Assembly: GCA_943370355.1 (NCBI GenBank)
Contig: CALRQP020000017.1
Span: 8,187-72,186, forward strand
Reading direction: 5' to 3'
Source of the DNA: JADCGM01 sp943370355
GTDB lineage: Bacteria; Pseudomonadota; Alphaproteobacteria; Sphingomonadales; Sphingomonadaceae
Length of the DNA stretch: 64,000 bases
Part shown: piece by piece, positions 25,634 to 33,756 of the stretch
Layout of the letters: the number at the start of each line of letters is the position of its first letter
Position numbering within the stretch: the first letter of the stretch is position 1
The notes under the pieces: model-generated
What the model was told of the DNA's origin: nothing
Database searches by the model: none
Seen by the model: only the letters and a program-made list of their open reading frames with translations
Made by a program: the position numbers and the translations under genes

Positions 25634-26295
25634 ACCGGCCCCGGCCGCTGCGCTCGCTCGCCGAAAATGCGCTGGCGGCGTTCGTCACCGGCCTGATTTT
25701 CCTGCTGCCATTCATCCTGACCGTCGTCGCGATCGAATGGCTGGTGGGCTATCTGCAGGGGGCGTTCGGGCCCGACAGCTTCATCGGCCGTGCGCTGGCG
25801 TCGGGGGGCACGGCGCTGTTCGGAGCCGGCGAGGCGCTGGCTTTCTGGGCCGGGCTGGCGATCATGCTCGTCGGCATCGGATTGCTCGGCCTCGTCGTGC
25901 AGACGCGGTTTCGCCAGCGACTTGAAGCGGGGTTCGACAATTTCGTCGACCGGGTGCCGCTGCTGCGCTCGGTCTATCGGCCGATCGCCCAGTTCGTGCG
26001 GTTGCTCGGGCCGCAATCCGAGGGCGAGCTGAAGGGCATGCGCGTCGTCGCGGCGCGCTTTATCGGGCGCGGCAATGATGCGCTCGGTTTGCTGGTGACG
26101 CCCGATACTTATGACGTCGCGGGCGAGCCGCGCCTGCTCGTCTATCTGCCGAGCGCGCCGATGGCGATGTCGGGGACGCTGGTGCTGATGCCGCCGGAGA
26201 ATGTCGTGGCAATGGACGGGATGAGCGTCGAGGACCTGCTCAAAATCCAGGTGTCGCTCGGGACTGTGCGGCCCGCCGGACTGCGCGCTAGCTAA
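25630..26295 (+). CDS. DUF502-family membrane protein
   Basis: A 221-residue protein with two strong hydrophobic segments near the N terminus (about 13-36 and 57-83) and a soluble C-terminal part with VDRVPLLRSVYRPIAQF, a recognisable DUF502 segment. The biochemical role of the family is unknown. It starts with ATG inside the leuB stop codon and is thus likely co-translated, although no functional link with leucine synthesis is known. Its stop overlaps the end of the convergent GGDEF gene by 4 bases. Confidence 0.8.
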   Translation: MNRPRPLRSLAENALAAFVTGLIFLLPFILTVVAIEWLVGYLQGAFGPDSFIGRALASGGTALFGAGEALAFWAGLAIMLVGIGLLGLVVQTRFRQRLEAGFDNFVDRVPLLRSVYRPIAQFVRLLGPQSEGELKGMRVVAARFIGRGNDALGLLVTPDTYDVAGEPRLLVYLPSAPMAMSGTLVLMPPENVVAMDGMSVEDLLKIQVSLGTVRPAGLRAS

Positions 26296-28079
26296 GCCGC
26301 CAGCCGGAGCCGGTTCCGCCCGGCATTCTTCGCTTCATAGAGCGCGCGGTCGGCGCGTTTCAGGAGATCGCTGGCTGTTGGGCCGGCGGCGACCTCGGTC
26401 GCGCCGATGCTCGCGGTGATCGCGATGCTCGCGCCCTCGATATCGATATTGGCCGCCTGGATCGCCGCGCGCAGGCGCTCGAGGACCGGCTGCGCGTCAG
26501 GCAGAGCCAGACCGGCGAGCAGGACGGCAAATTCCTCGCCGCCGATGCGCCCGATCACTGCGTCGGGGCCGACTGCCTCCCGGCAGATCCGCGCAAAGGC
26601 GCGCAGGACGGCGTCGCCCGCCGGGTGGCCATGCGCGTCGTTGACGGCCTTGAAATGATCGATGTCGAGCATCGCCAGCGTCGTGTCGGCGCGCGTCGCC
26701 AGTTCCGCATCGACCATTTCGATGAAGGCGCGGCGATTGAGAAGTCCGGTCAGCGCATCCGTCGTCGCATGCGCCGTGAGCTGCGCTTCCAGCGATTTGC
26801 GCGCCGTGACATCACGCAGCGTTCCGAATGTGCCGATGATGTTGCCACCTTCGTCGAGCGCCAATTGGCTCAGCGCCTCGACCCAGCGGAGGCTGCCATC
26901 CGCATGGACGTAGCGCAGCTCTTGCCGGCAGTCCTGGATTTCGCGCGCGTAAAGCGGCGCGAGGCAGTCCAGCGCGTGTTGCCTATCATCGGGATGGATC
27001 GCGTGCATGAAGGAAGTGTGGAGCGTGTCGCTGACCTTGTGCCCGGTCAGCCTCGTCCAGGCCGGATTGAGGAAGGTCCAGCGGCCTTTGACATCGGTCT
27101 TGTAGACCACGTCCTCGATGCTCTCGATAACATGACGATAGTCAGCCTCGCGCTCGCGTAGGCGCTGGGCCAGCCGTTCCCGCTGCGCGAGAAAGGCCCC
27201 GACAGGAAGCGCCGATACGAACACCGTGGCGACGAAGAATTGGAAATATTGAATGCGGCGACCGTGCGCGACGTCGATCATACCGAGCGGGCCAAGGTCG
27301 AAGGTCGATCCCGCCAGGCCGACAATTGCAACGATCAGTGTCGCGCCCGCAGCGCCCAATGGCCCCAGCCGCATCGTCGCGAGCAGGACGAAGGGCATGA
27401 TCAGGAAGCCGAGCGGGACGACCGTCTGTAAAAACACCAGCGCGCTGACGCCCGCGACCGCGAACATCAGCAAGCCCGTCTCAAGCCAGCTGCGTCGCAC
27501 CAGCAGGCCTGCGGTGCCATAGCGGCGTACCAGCGTGGCGATTGCAGCAAAGGGCAACACGACCAGCGAACCGACCGAATCGGCGACGGCCCATGTCCGC
27601 CAGACGCGCCAGTAATCGAGACCATTGAAGATCGTCCCGACGGCAGCGCCGACCGTCGCAGCGCAAAGGGGTGCCATGACGCCGATTGCTATGATGAGCA
27701 GGGTCAGCCGGTCGGGCCGGAGGAAGACCGTGCGCAAATTGCTCCAGCGCCGGCCGAGTGCCACAGCAACGGTGATGCCGGTCGCATTGGCGAGCGTGAA
27801 GGCGATGCTGGCAGGCAGGCTGTCGCCGAAGATCAGGTTGGCGGAGACGCTGCCGACTACGAACAATCCCGCTAGGATTTGCCAGTCGGCGCGGTGTGAC
27901 AGCAGGATCGCCGTGATCGCCAGCGCATCGGCAATCCACAGCGCCGAAACATTGCCGGTCTCGCGCGTGAACAGCACGCTGCCGAGCGCACTGGCGAAAT
28001 AGGCCAGTCCGATCAGAAACAGCCGGAGGCCACGAGGCAGCGCAGCTGAGGCGCGCCGTGACTGGTCGTCCACGCTCAT
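26292..28079 (-). CDS. MASE1-PAS-GGDEF diguanylate cyclase
   Basis: A 595-residue protein. Residues about 15-300 contain eight to ten membrane segments of the MASE1 type, an integral sensory module. Residues about 310-430 form a PAS domain (VIESIEDVVYKTDVKGRWTFLNPAWTRLTG). The last 165 residues are a GGDEF domain with active-site GGEEF (GRIGGEEFAVLLAG) and DIDHFKAVNDAHGH. It should make cyclic di-GMP in response to an unknown signal. An intact metal-binding Asp and no EAL domain indicate synthesis, not breakdown. Confidence 0.92.
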   Translation of the reverse strand: MSVDDQSRRASAALPRGLRLFLIGLAYFASALGSVLFTRETGNVSALWIADALAITAILLSHRADWQILAGLFVVGSVSANLIFGDSLPASIAFTLANATGITVAVALGRRWSNLRTVFLRPDRLTLLIIAIGVMAPLCAATVGAAVGTIFNGLDYWRVWRTWAVADSVGSLVVLPFAAIATLVRRYGTAGLLVRRSWLETGLLMFAVAGVSALVFLQTVVPLGFLIMPFVLLATMRLGPLGAAGATLIVAIVGLAGSTFDLGPLGMIDVAHGRRIQYFQFFVATVFVSALPVGAFLAQRERLAQRLREREADYRHVIESIEDVVYKTDVKGRWTFLNPAWTRLTGHKVSDTLHTSFMHAIHPDDRQHALDCLAPLYAREIQDCRQELRYVHADGSLRWVEALSQLALDEGGNIIGTFGTLRDVTARKSLEAQLTAHATTDALTGLLNRRAFIEMVDAELATRADTTLAMLDIDHFKAVNDAHGHPAGDAVLRAFARICREAVGPDAVIGRIGGEEFAVLLAGLALPDAQPVLERLRAAIQAANIDIEGASIAITASIGATEVAAGPTASDLLKRADRALYEAKNAGRNRLRLAA

Positions 28080-28091
28080 ATCAAACCCAGA

Positions 28092-28106
28092 ACAACTTCA
28101 AGTTGT
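28092..28106 (-). promoter_or_regulatory. Perfect 7+1+7 palindrome before the GGDEF gene
   Basis: ACAACTT-C-AAGTTGT lies 12 to 27 bases before the start of the diguanylate cyclase gene, in minus-strand orientation, between divergent asd and GGDEF genes. The size and position suit an operator or a short hairpin in the 5' leader. No regulator gene is adjacent, so the binding protein is unknown. The palindrome could also arise by chance. Confidence 0.4.
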
Positions 28107-28223
28107 CCCTTTACCATGATCCCCGTTAATGGGCCGTTACGATGGCCCGGGATGGCATCGGACTTGCGCCATGCGCGCTTGCCGTCGATAAGCCGCCGCG
28201 ACGGAACAGGACGGAGATTTTCA

Positions 28224-29267
28224 ATGGCGTACCGTGTCGTTGTGGTTGGCGCGACCGGCTCTGTCGGGCGCGAGATGCTCAACATTCTGGCCGAGCGGCA
28301 GTTTCCGCTCAGCGATATCGCAGCGGTCGCCTCGCCGCGCTCGCAGGGCGACATCGTCGATTTCGGCGAGGATGGCCGCGAACTCAAGGTCCAGAATATC
28401 GAGCATTTCGATTTCTCGGGCTGGGACATTGCCCTGTTCGCAGCCGGATCCGGTCCGGCCAAAGTGCATGCGCCGCGCGCGGCTGCCGCAGGCTGCACGG
28501 TCATCGACAATTCGTCGCTGTTCCGCATGGAGCATGACGTCCCATTGATCGTGCCCGAGGTCAATCCACACGCCATTGACGGCTATCGCCGCCGCAACAT
28601 TATCGCCAACCCGAATTGCTCGACCGCCCAGATGGTTGTGGCGCTGAAGCCGCTGCACGACGCGGCGACGATCAAGCGTGTCGTCGTTTCGACCTATCAG
28701 TCGGTTTCGGGTGCCGGCAAGCAGGGCATGGACGAACTGTTCGAACAGACCCGCGCTGTGTTCGTCAACGACGAGAAGACGATCAAGAAGTTCACCAAGC
28801 AGATCGCTTTCAATGTGATTCCGCACATCGATGTCTTCGTTGGCGCCGACACCGGCTATGACGGCTACACCAAGGAAGAGCTGAAGATGGCGCTTGAAAC
28901 ACGCAAGATCCTCGATCCCGATATCGAGGTGACTGCGACCTGCGTCCGCGTGCCGGTGTTCGTCGGCCATTCAGAAGCGATCAACATCGAGTTCGAGCGG
29001 CCGTTATCGGTGGCCGAGGCGCAGCGCATCCTGCGCGAGGCACCGGGCGTCATGCTCGTCGATAAGCGCGAGGACGGCGGCTATATCACTCCGGTCGAAT
29101 GCGTCGGCGACTTTGCCACCTACGTCAGCCGTGTGCGCAAGGACCCGACCGTGGAAAACGGCTTGGTGCTGTGGTGCGTCAGCGACAATCTTCGCAAAGG
29201 CGCAGCCCTCAACGCCGTGCAGATCGCGGAGCTGCTCGGGCGGCGGCACCTCCAGAAGGCTGCCTGA
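28224..29267 (+). CDS. asd: Aspartate-semialdehyde dehydrogenase
   Basis: A 347-residue enzyme that reduces aspartyl phosphate to aspartate semialdehyde on the lysine, threonine, methionine and diaminopimelate path. VVVVGATGSVGREML is the NADP site, Cys132 in NPNCSTAQM is the catalytic thiol, and RVPVFVGHSEAINIEFE carries the substrate-binding and catalytic His. The start at 28224 is set by homology and by GGAGA upstream; an earlier in-frame ATG at 28116 would lie in the divergent promoter region. Its stop overlaps the following GFA gene. Confidence 0.96.
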   Translation: MAYRVVVVGATGSVGREMLNILAERQFPLSDIAAVASPRSQGDIVDFGEDGRELKVQNIEHFDFSGWDIALFAAGSGPAKVHAPRAAAAGCTVIDNSSLFRMEHDVPLIVPEVNPHAIDGYRRRNIIANPNCSTAQMVVALKPLHDAATIKRVVVSTYQSVSGAGKQGMDELFEQTRAVFVNDEKTIKKFTKQIAFNVIPHIDVFVGADTGYDGYTKEELKMALETRKILDPDIEVTATCVRVPVFVGHSEAINIEFERPLSVAEAQRILREAPGVMLVDKREDGGYITPVECVGDFATYVSRVRKDPTVENGLVLWCVSDNLRKGAALNAVQIAELLGRRHLQKAA

Positions 29268-29704
29268 TGATCGAGGGCGGTTGCCGCTGCGGCGCGGTGC
29301 GCTACCGCATCGATGCGCCATCGCTGCCCAAGGTCTATGCCTGCCATTGTCACGTCTGCCAGCGCTGGTCGGGGAGTGCGTTCAGCCTCCAGGCCCTGGT
29401 TGCCGAGGCCGGGTTGAGCATTACAGGACCCGTCATCACCTACGAAATCACAACGGAGGACCGCACCTCGACACAACGTCTGTGCGGCACCTGCCATGCG
29501 CGCATCTATAACAGCAACACGCGCCGCCCCGGCATCGCCGTCGTGCGCGCCGGGACGCTCGACCGGTCCGAAGAGCTTCAGTGCGTTGCGCATATCTTCA
29601 CGGATTATCGACAGCGCTGGTTCGCTCTGCCCGACGGCGTGCCTAGCTGGCCCGAAGCCGCGCCGCCAGCAGAGTTCGTTGCGCTGATGACGGCGTCCGA
29701 ATGA
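29267..29704 (+). CDS. GFA-family zinc protein
   Basis: A 145-residue protein of the GFA (glutathione-dependent formaldehyde-activating / CENP-V) fold, a small beta-tent built round two zinc ions. The ligands are GGCRCGAVRY, CHCHVCQRWSG and LCGTCHARIY. Family annotation as a formaldehyde-active enzyme is often not tested; it is best read as an unknown small-molecule-binding zinc protein. Its ATG overlaps the asd stop by one base (TGATG), and a second GFA gene follows after 46 bases. Confidence 0.85.
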   Translation: MIEGGCRCGAVRYRIDAPSLPKVYACHCHVCQRWSGSAFSLQALVAEAGLSITGPVITYEITTEDRTSTQRLCGTCHARIYNSNTRRPGIAVVRAGTLDRSEELQCVAHIFTDYRQRWFALPDGVPSWPEAAPPAEFVALMTASE

Positions 29705-29750
29705 TCGCCTGCTGCCATCACAAACGCATTTGACGCAGGAAAAGGTCGCC

Positions 29751-30191
29751 ATGCCAAGAATGACCGGGGGCTGCGCTTGCGGCCGGGTGCGCTATGCGGT
29801 CGAGCTTGCGAAGCCCGAGGGCTATCTCTGTCACTGCCGGATGTGCCAGCGCGCGACTGGCAATGTGAGCATCGCCTTCACCGGGGTCGCGCAGGCCGAT
29901 GTCGCATGGGAACGCGAGTGCGACTGGTGGCGCTCGTCCGCCATTGCCGAGCGCGGCTTCTGCTCGATGTGCGGTACAAGCCTTGCGTTCCGCTATCTCG
30001 ACAGCCCTAAGCAGGACCTGACGATCGCGTCGTTCGACACGCCGGACGTGTTTGCGTGCACGAGCCACTTCGGGATCGAGAGCCGCAACGAGGCCTTCGC
30101 ACATCCCGCGCCCGGTCTGCCGGAAATGCGTTGCGACGAATATGCGGCGCTCAACGCCAAGTGGGAGGCGGCAGGTGGCAAGCCCGACTGA
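29751..30191 (+). CDS. Second GFA-family zinc protein
   Basis: A 146-residue protein with the same zinc motifs: GGCACGRVRYAV, CHCRMCQRATGNVS and FCSMCGTSLAF. Similarity to the neighbour is limited outside these ligands, so they may be old paralogues. AGGAAAAGG is a good ribosome binding site before the ATG at 29751. The last 17 bases overlap the next gene, an alpha/beta hydrolase. Substrate unknown. Confidence 0.85.
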   Translation: MPRMTGGCACGRVRYAVELAKPEGYLCHCRMCQRATGNVSIAFTGVAQADVAWERECDWWRSSAIAERGFCSMCGTSLAFRYLDSPKQDLTIASFDTPDVFACTSHFGIESRNEAFAHPAPGLPEMRCDEYAALNAKWEAAGGKPD

Positions 30192-30930
30192 ACATCGTTT
30201 CGCTTCGTTTGACGGGCAGGAAATCGCCTGGTGTGAATTGGGCGAGGGTCGGCCGGTCGTGCTGCTGCACGGGCTGTTCAGCCATGCCGAGATGAACTGG
30301 CTGCGCTGGGGCACGGCGCAGGCCGTGGCGGCGGCGGGTTTTCGGGTTATCCTGCCCGACTTTCGTGCACACGGGAAAAGTGCCGCACCGCACGATCCGG
30401 CGGCCTATCCGAAGGATGTGCTCGCGCAGGACATTGAGGCGCTGGTTGCACATCTCGGGCTGACCGATTTTGATCTGGGCGGCTATTCGCTGGGCGCGCG
30501 GACAACGATGCGCTTACTGGTCCGCGGGATGCGACCGCGGCGCGCGATCCTGTCGGGCATGGGGCTGTCGGGGCTGGTCGGCTCGGACCGGCGCATCAAT
30601 TTCTTTCTCGATGCGATCGCCAATCGCGCGACCGCCAAGCAGGGCAGTGACGCCTGGACGGCAGCGCAGTTCATGAAAACGACGGGCACCGATCCGGATG
30701 CCGTTGCCCATGTACTTCGCGCGCAAGTGCAGACGGCAGAGGCGGACGTGCGGGGCATTGCGACGCCGACGCTCGTCGTCTGCGGAGCCGACGATCGCGA
30801 CAATGGCTCGGCGCCGGATCTCGCCGCCGCGATGATCGACGCGCGTTACCGGGAGATTCCGGGTACTCACATGAGCGCCGTGACGCGCCCAGAACTGGGC
30901 CGGGAGATTGCCGACTTTCTCGCGGCTTGA
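30175..30930 (+). CDS. Alpha/beta hydrolase
   Basis: A 251-residue alpha/beta hydrolase. LLHGLFSHAEMNW carries the oxyanion hole, GYSLGARTTMRL the Ser nucleophile (about residue 104), VVCGADDRDNG the Asp and PGTHMSAVTRPE the His. The GTG at 30175, after GGGAGGCG, is chosen; it overlaps the GFA gene by 17 bases, and longer upstream reading would fall inside that gene. It may hydrolyse esters or lactones. No signal peptide is seen. Confidence 0.82.
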   Translation: MASPTEHRFASFDGQEIAWCELGEGRPVVLLHGLFSHAEMNWLRWGTAQAVAAAGFRVILPDFRAHGKSAAPHDPAAYPKDVLAQDIEALVAHLGLTDFDLGGYSLGARTTMRLLVRGMRPRRAILSGMGLSGLVGSDRRINFFLDAIANRATAKQGSDAWTAAQFMKTTGTDPDAVAHVLRAQVQTAEADVRGIATPTLVVCGADDRDNGSAPDLAAAMIDARYREIPGTHMSAVTRPELGREIADFLAA

Positions 30931-30992
30931 CGCTCCCGCGCCGATGGCGTTTCTGACGCCATCAAGAAACACGACCCGAGGGAGCCCCATTC

Positions 30993-32840
30993 ATGAAATC
31001 GCTGGTATCGAGCCTCGCGCTCGCCCTGTCGATTGCGGCCTGCGCGGCGCAGACCAAGATGGCCGAAGCGCCGGCCCCGGCTGCGCCTGTTGCGCCCGCC
31101 CGGCCCACGGCCGCAGATGCGGACGCCTTTGTCGCCGACGCCGAGAAGCAGATCGCCGCGCTCAACGACTTCGTCCAGAAGGCGTCGTGGGTGAATGCGA
31201 CCTACATCACCGACGATACGGATTTCCTCGCGGCCAAGGCGGGCACCGAAGCGACGCTGCTCGGCGTCAAACTTGCCAAGGGCGCGGCGCGCTTCGATGG
31301 CGTGCAGGGCCTGTCGTTCGACACGGCGCGCAAGCTGTCGATCCTGAAGCAGGGGCTGACACTCGCAGCACCCGACCAGCCGGGCGCTGCCGAAGAGCTC
31401 AACACGATCGCGACGCGACTGCAGTCGACCTATGGCAAGGGCAAGGGCACCTACAAGGGGCAGGCCAAATCGGGCAATGAGCTCGAGAATCTGATGGGCA
31501 CGACGCGCGATCCGGCGCTGACCAAGGAAATGTGGGTGTCGTGGCACGCGATCGCGAAGCCGATGCGCCCCGACTATGTCCGGATGGTCGAAATCGCCAA
31601 CAAGGGCGCCAAGGACCTCGGCTATGCCGATACCGGCGCAATGTGGCGCTCGGGCTATGACATGCCCGCCGACGATTTCGCCAAGCTGACCGACAAGCTT
31701 TGGGGTCAGGTGAAGCCGCTTTACGACCAGCTGCACTGCTACACCCGCGCCAAGCTGAATGCGAAATATGGCGATGCGGTGCAGGCGAAGACCGGTCCGA
31801 TCCGCGCGGACCTGCTCGGCAATATGTGGGCGCAGGAATGGGGCAATATCTATGACGTGGTGGCTCCGAAGGGGGCCGGAAACATCGGCTATGACACCGG
31901 CGAGTTGCTCAAGGCCAAGGGCTATGACCCGGTCAAGATGTGGAAGACCGGCGAGGGCTTTTACACCTCACTCGGCTTTGCGCCGCTGCCGTCGACCTTC
32001 TGGGAGCGCTCGCAGATCGTTGCGCCGCGCGACCGTGAGGTGGTCTGCCACGCCTCAGCCTGGGACCTCGACAACAAGGAGGACCTGCGCGTCAAGATGT
32101 GCACGAAGGTCAATTCCGACGACTTCGTGACCATCCATCATGAGATGGGCCATAACTTCTACCAGCGCGCCTACAACAAGCAGCCGCTGCTCTACATGAA
32201 TGGCGCGAACGATGGTTTCCATGAGGCAATCGGCGATACCGTCGCGCTCAACATCACGCCGGATTATCTCGTGAAGATCGGCCTGCTGCCGCAGTCGAAG
32301 GTGCCGACGGCAGACAAGGACACCGGCTTGCTGCTGCGCCAGGCGATGGACAAGGTCGCGTTCCTGCCGTTCGGGCTGCTGGTCGACAAATGGCGCTGGG
32401 GCGTGTTCTCGGGCCAGATCACGCCTGAAAATTACGAAAAGGCATGGACCGACCTGCGCACCGAATATCAGGGGATTGTGCCGCCGGTCGCGCGCACCGA
32501 AGCAGACTTCGATCCGGGTGCGAAATATCATATTCCCGGCAACACGCCCTACACGCGTTACTTCCTTGCCCGGCTGCTGCAGTTCCAGTTCTACAAGGCG
32601 GCCTGCGACCAGGCCGGCTGGAAAGGACCGCTGCACCGCTGCTCGGTTTACGGCAACAAGGAGGTCGGCGCGCGCTTCAATGCCATGCTTGAGATGGGCG
32701 CGTCGAAGCCGTGGCCCGACGCGCTCGAGGCCTTTACGGGCAGCCGCGAAATGGATGGCACCGCGATGCTCGCCTACTTCCAGCCGCTGATGGTGTGGCT
32801 GCAGGAACAGAACAAGGGCCAGCAATGCGGTTGGCAATAG
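30993..32840 (+). CDS. M2-family zinc peptidyl-dipeptidase (ACE-like)
   Basis: A 615-residue exported protein with a lipoprotein-like signal (SSLALALSIAACAA). The M2 zinc motif HHEMGHNFYQR gives His383, Glu384 and His387; the third ligand is in GFHEAIGDT (about residue 409). Family members remove C-terminal dipeptides, and the length matches. Together with the POT transporter and amidohydrolases it suits a periplasmic peptide-using lifestyle. A Gly-rich hairpin lies after the stop at about 32850-32885, perhaps a weak terminator. Confidence 0.9.
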   Translation: MKSLVSSLALALSIAACAAQTKMAEAPAPAAPVAPARPTAADADAFVADAEKQIAALNDFVQKASWVNATYITDDTDFLAAKAGTEATLLGVKLAKGAARFDGVQGLSFDTARKLSILKQGLTLAAPDQPGAAEELNTIATRLQSTYGKGKGTYKGQAKSGNELENLMGTTRDPALTKEMWVSWHAIAKPMRPDYVRMVEIANKGAKDLGYADTGAMWRSGYDMPADDFAKLTDKLWGQVKPLYDQLHCYTRAKLNAKYGDAVQAKTGPIRADLLGNMWAQEWGNIYDVVAPKGAGNIGYDTGELLKAKGYDPVKMWKTGEGFYTSLGFAPLPSTFWERSQIVAPRDREVVCHASAWDLDNKEDLRVKMCTKVNSDDFVTIHHEMGHNFYQRAYNKQPLLYMNGANDGFHEAIGDTVALNITPDYLVKIGLLPQSKVPTADKDTGLLLRQAMDKVAFLPFGLLVDKWRWGVFSGQITPENYEKAWTDLRTEYQGIVPPVARTEADFDPGAKYHIPGNTPYTRYFLARLLQFQFYKAACDQAGWKGPLHRCSVYGNKEVGARFNAMLEMGASKPWPDALEAFTGSREMDGTAMLAYFQPLMVWLQEQNKGQQCGWQ

Positions 32841-33011
32841 GCTGACGCTGGCCGGGATCGGGACGGCCGGCGCCGTGCCGGTCCCAACAGTTGATTAACC
32901 AGTTCCGTTAACCATAACTTCTTCAATTCGCGTTAATTTGTCGCAATATTCCGCCCGAAACCGGCAAATTCTGCCTGTGCGGCGCGGGAAATGTCCGTTA
33001 CGGTCGGCAAA

Positions 33012-33287
33012 ATGTTCCTACCGGCCCCTCTTCGCGCGACCCTGCTGTTCGCCGCCCTGCTTCCGGGACCGGCGATGGCTGCGACCGCATCTGCCAGCTT
33101 CGGGGTCGGCGCAGAAGTCGTGGCGGCCTGCACTGTTCCGGGCATCGCGACATCGGCACCGGCCGACCGGCCTTTGCAACCCGCAATGATGTGCGTTTCC
33201 GATAAGACGGGGATGCCGGCGCAACTCCCCGTTCGGGTCTCGCAGGTTCAGACGGCTGGCCAGTCGCTGGTCGTGCTGGAGTTCTGA
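33012..33287 (+). CDS. Small secreted SCPU-like protein
   Basis: A 91-residue secreted protein with the signal MFLPAPLRATLLFAALLPGPAMA. The mature start ATASASFGVGAEVVAACTVPG resembles the N-terminal strand of spore-coat-U pilins encoded opposite (compare ATASANVAVSATVQATC at 37343-37849), but the rest of that fold, with its FGxYxG motif, is absent. It may be a truncated or specialised pilin-like subunit. An in-frame ATG at 32991 is possible. It converges on the pilus operon. Confidence 0.6.
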   Translation: MFLPAPLRATLLFAALLPGPAMAATASASFGVGAEVVAACTVPGIATSAPADRPLQPAMMCVSDKTGMPAQLPVRVSQVQTAGQSLVVLEF

Positions 33288-33297
33288 CTCCACGCCA

Positions 33298-33756
33298 TCA
33301 ATAGCTGACGGTCACGATGATCGTGTCGGTGTAACTCCCTTGCGTGACCGATTGCTTGGCGGGAATGCGGGCATAGACGGGCACGTCGACCGTGCCGCCG
33401 AGCAAGGCCAGCGGTACAATCGATGTAATGAACGATGTGTTGCTCGATCCGTTGCCCCAGATGGCCGTTCGCGCCGAGTCGACGTAGAGCTGATAGGCCA
33501 GCTGACCAGTACTGCTGCGCATTCGACGGCTGCCGTAGCCGCCGCTCGTGCCTTGGCTCAGCGTAATCTGGTAGCCGCCAAGTCCGGACAGGATATCGCA
33601 GCTCAAAGTGATTGTCCCCGTGACGTCCTTGGCGGCGGCCGCCGCCGGGTCGTACACGCCGAACGCTATGCCCGTGGTCGAGACAGTGCAGGCTGCCTTG
33701 GATGGGAGCGCCAAGGCAGCCAGACCTGCAACGATGATAGACCGCCCCCAATTCAT
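33298..33756 (-). CDS. Spore coat protein U-domain pilin, last gene of the pilus operon
   Basis: A 152-residue secreted protein with signal MNWGRSIIVAGLAALALPSKA, then ACTVSTTGIAFGVYDP and the terminal PAKQSVTQGSYTDTIIVTVSY, which is the SCPU hallmark. By analogy with Csu-like pili the subunit encoded after the usher is a tip adhesin or minor subunit. It is only about 150 residues, shorter than the two-domain CsuE tip. The ATG at 33756 overlaps the usher stop (ATGA), which favours it over an upstream start at 33771. Confidence 0.83.
   Translation of the reverse strand: MNWGRSIIVAGLAALALPSKAACTVSTTGIAFGVYDPAAAAAKDVTGTITLSCDILSGLGGYQITLSQGTSGGYGSRRMRSSTGQLAYQLYVDSARTAIWGNGSSNTSFITSIVPLALLGGTVDVPVYARIPAKQSVTQGSYTDTIIVTVSY

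Noticed and set aside
32845..32890. Intrinsic terminator after the M2 peptidase
   Set aside because: The GC hairpin can be drawn but it is imperfect and not followed by a T run.
32890..32940. CtrA-type TTAA-N7-TTAA site
   Set aside because: The TTAA pair nearest to fitting is spaced by nine bases; not a match.
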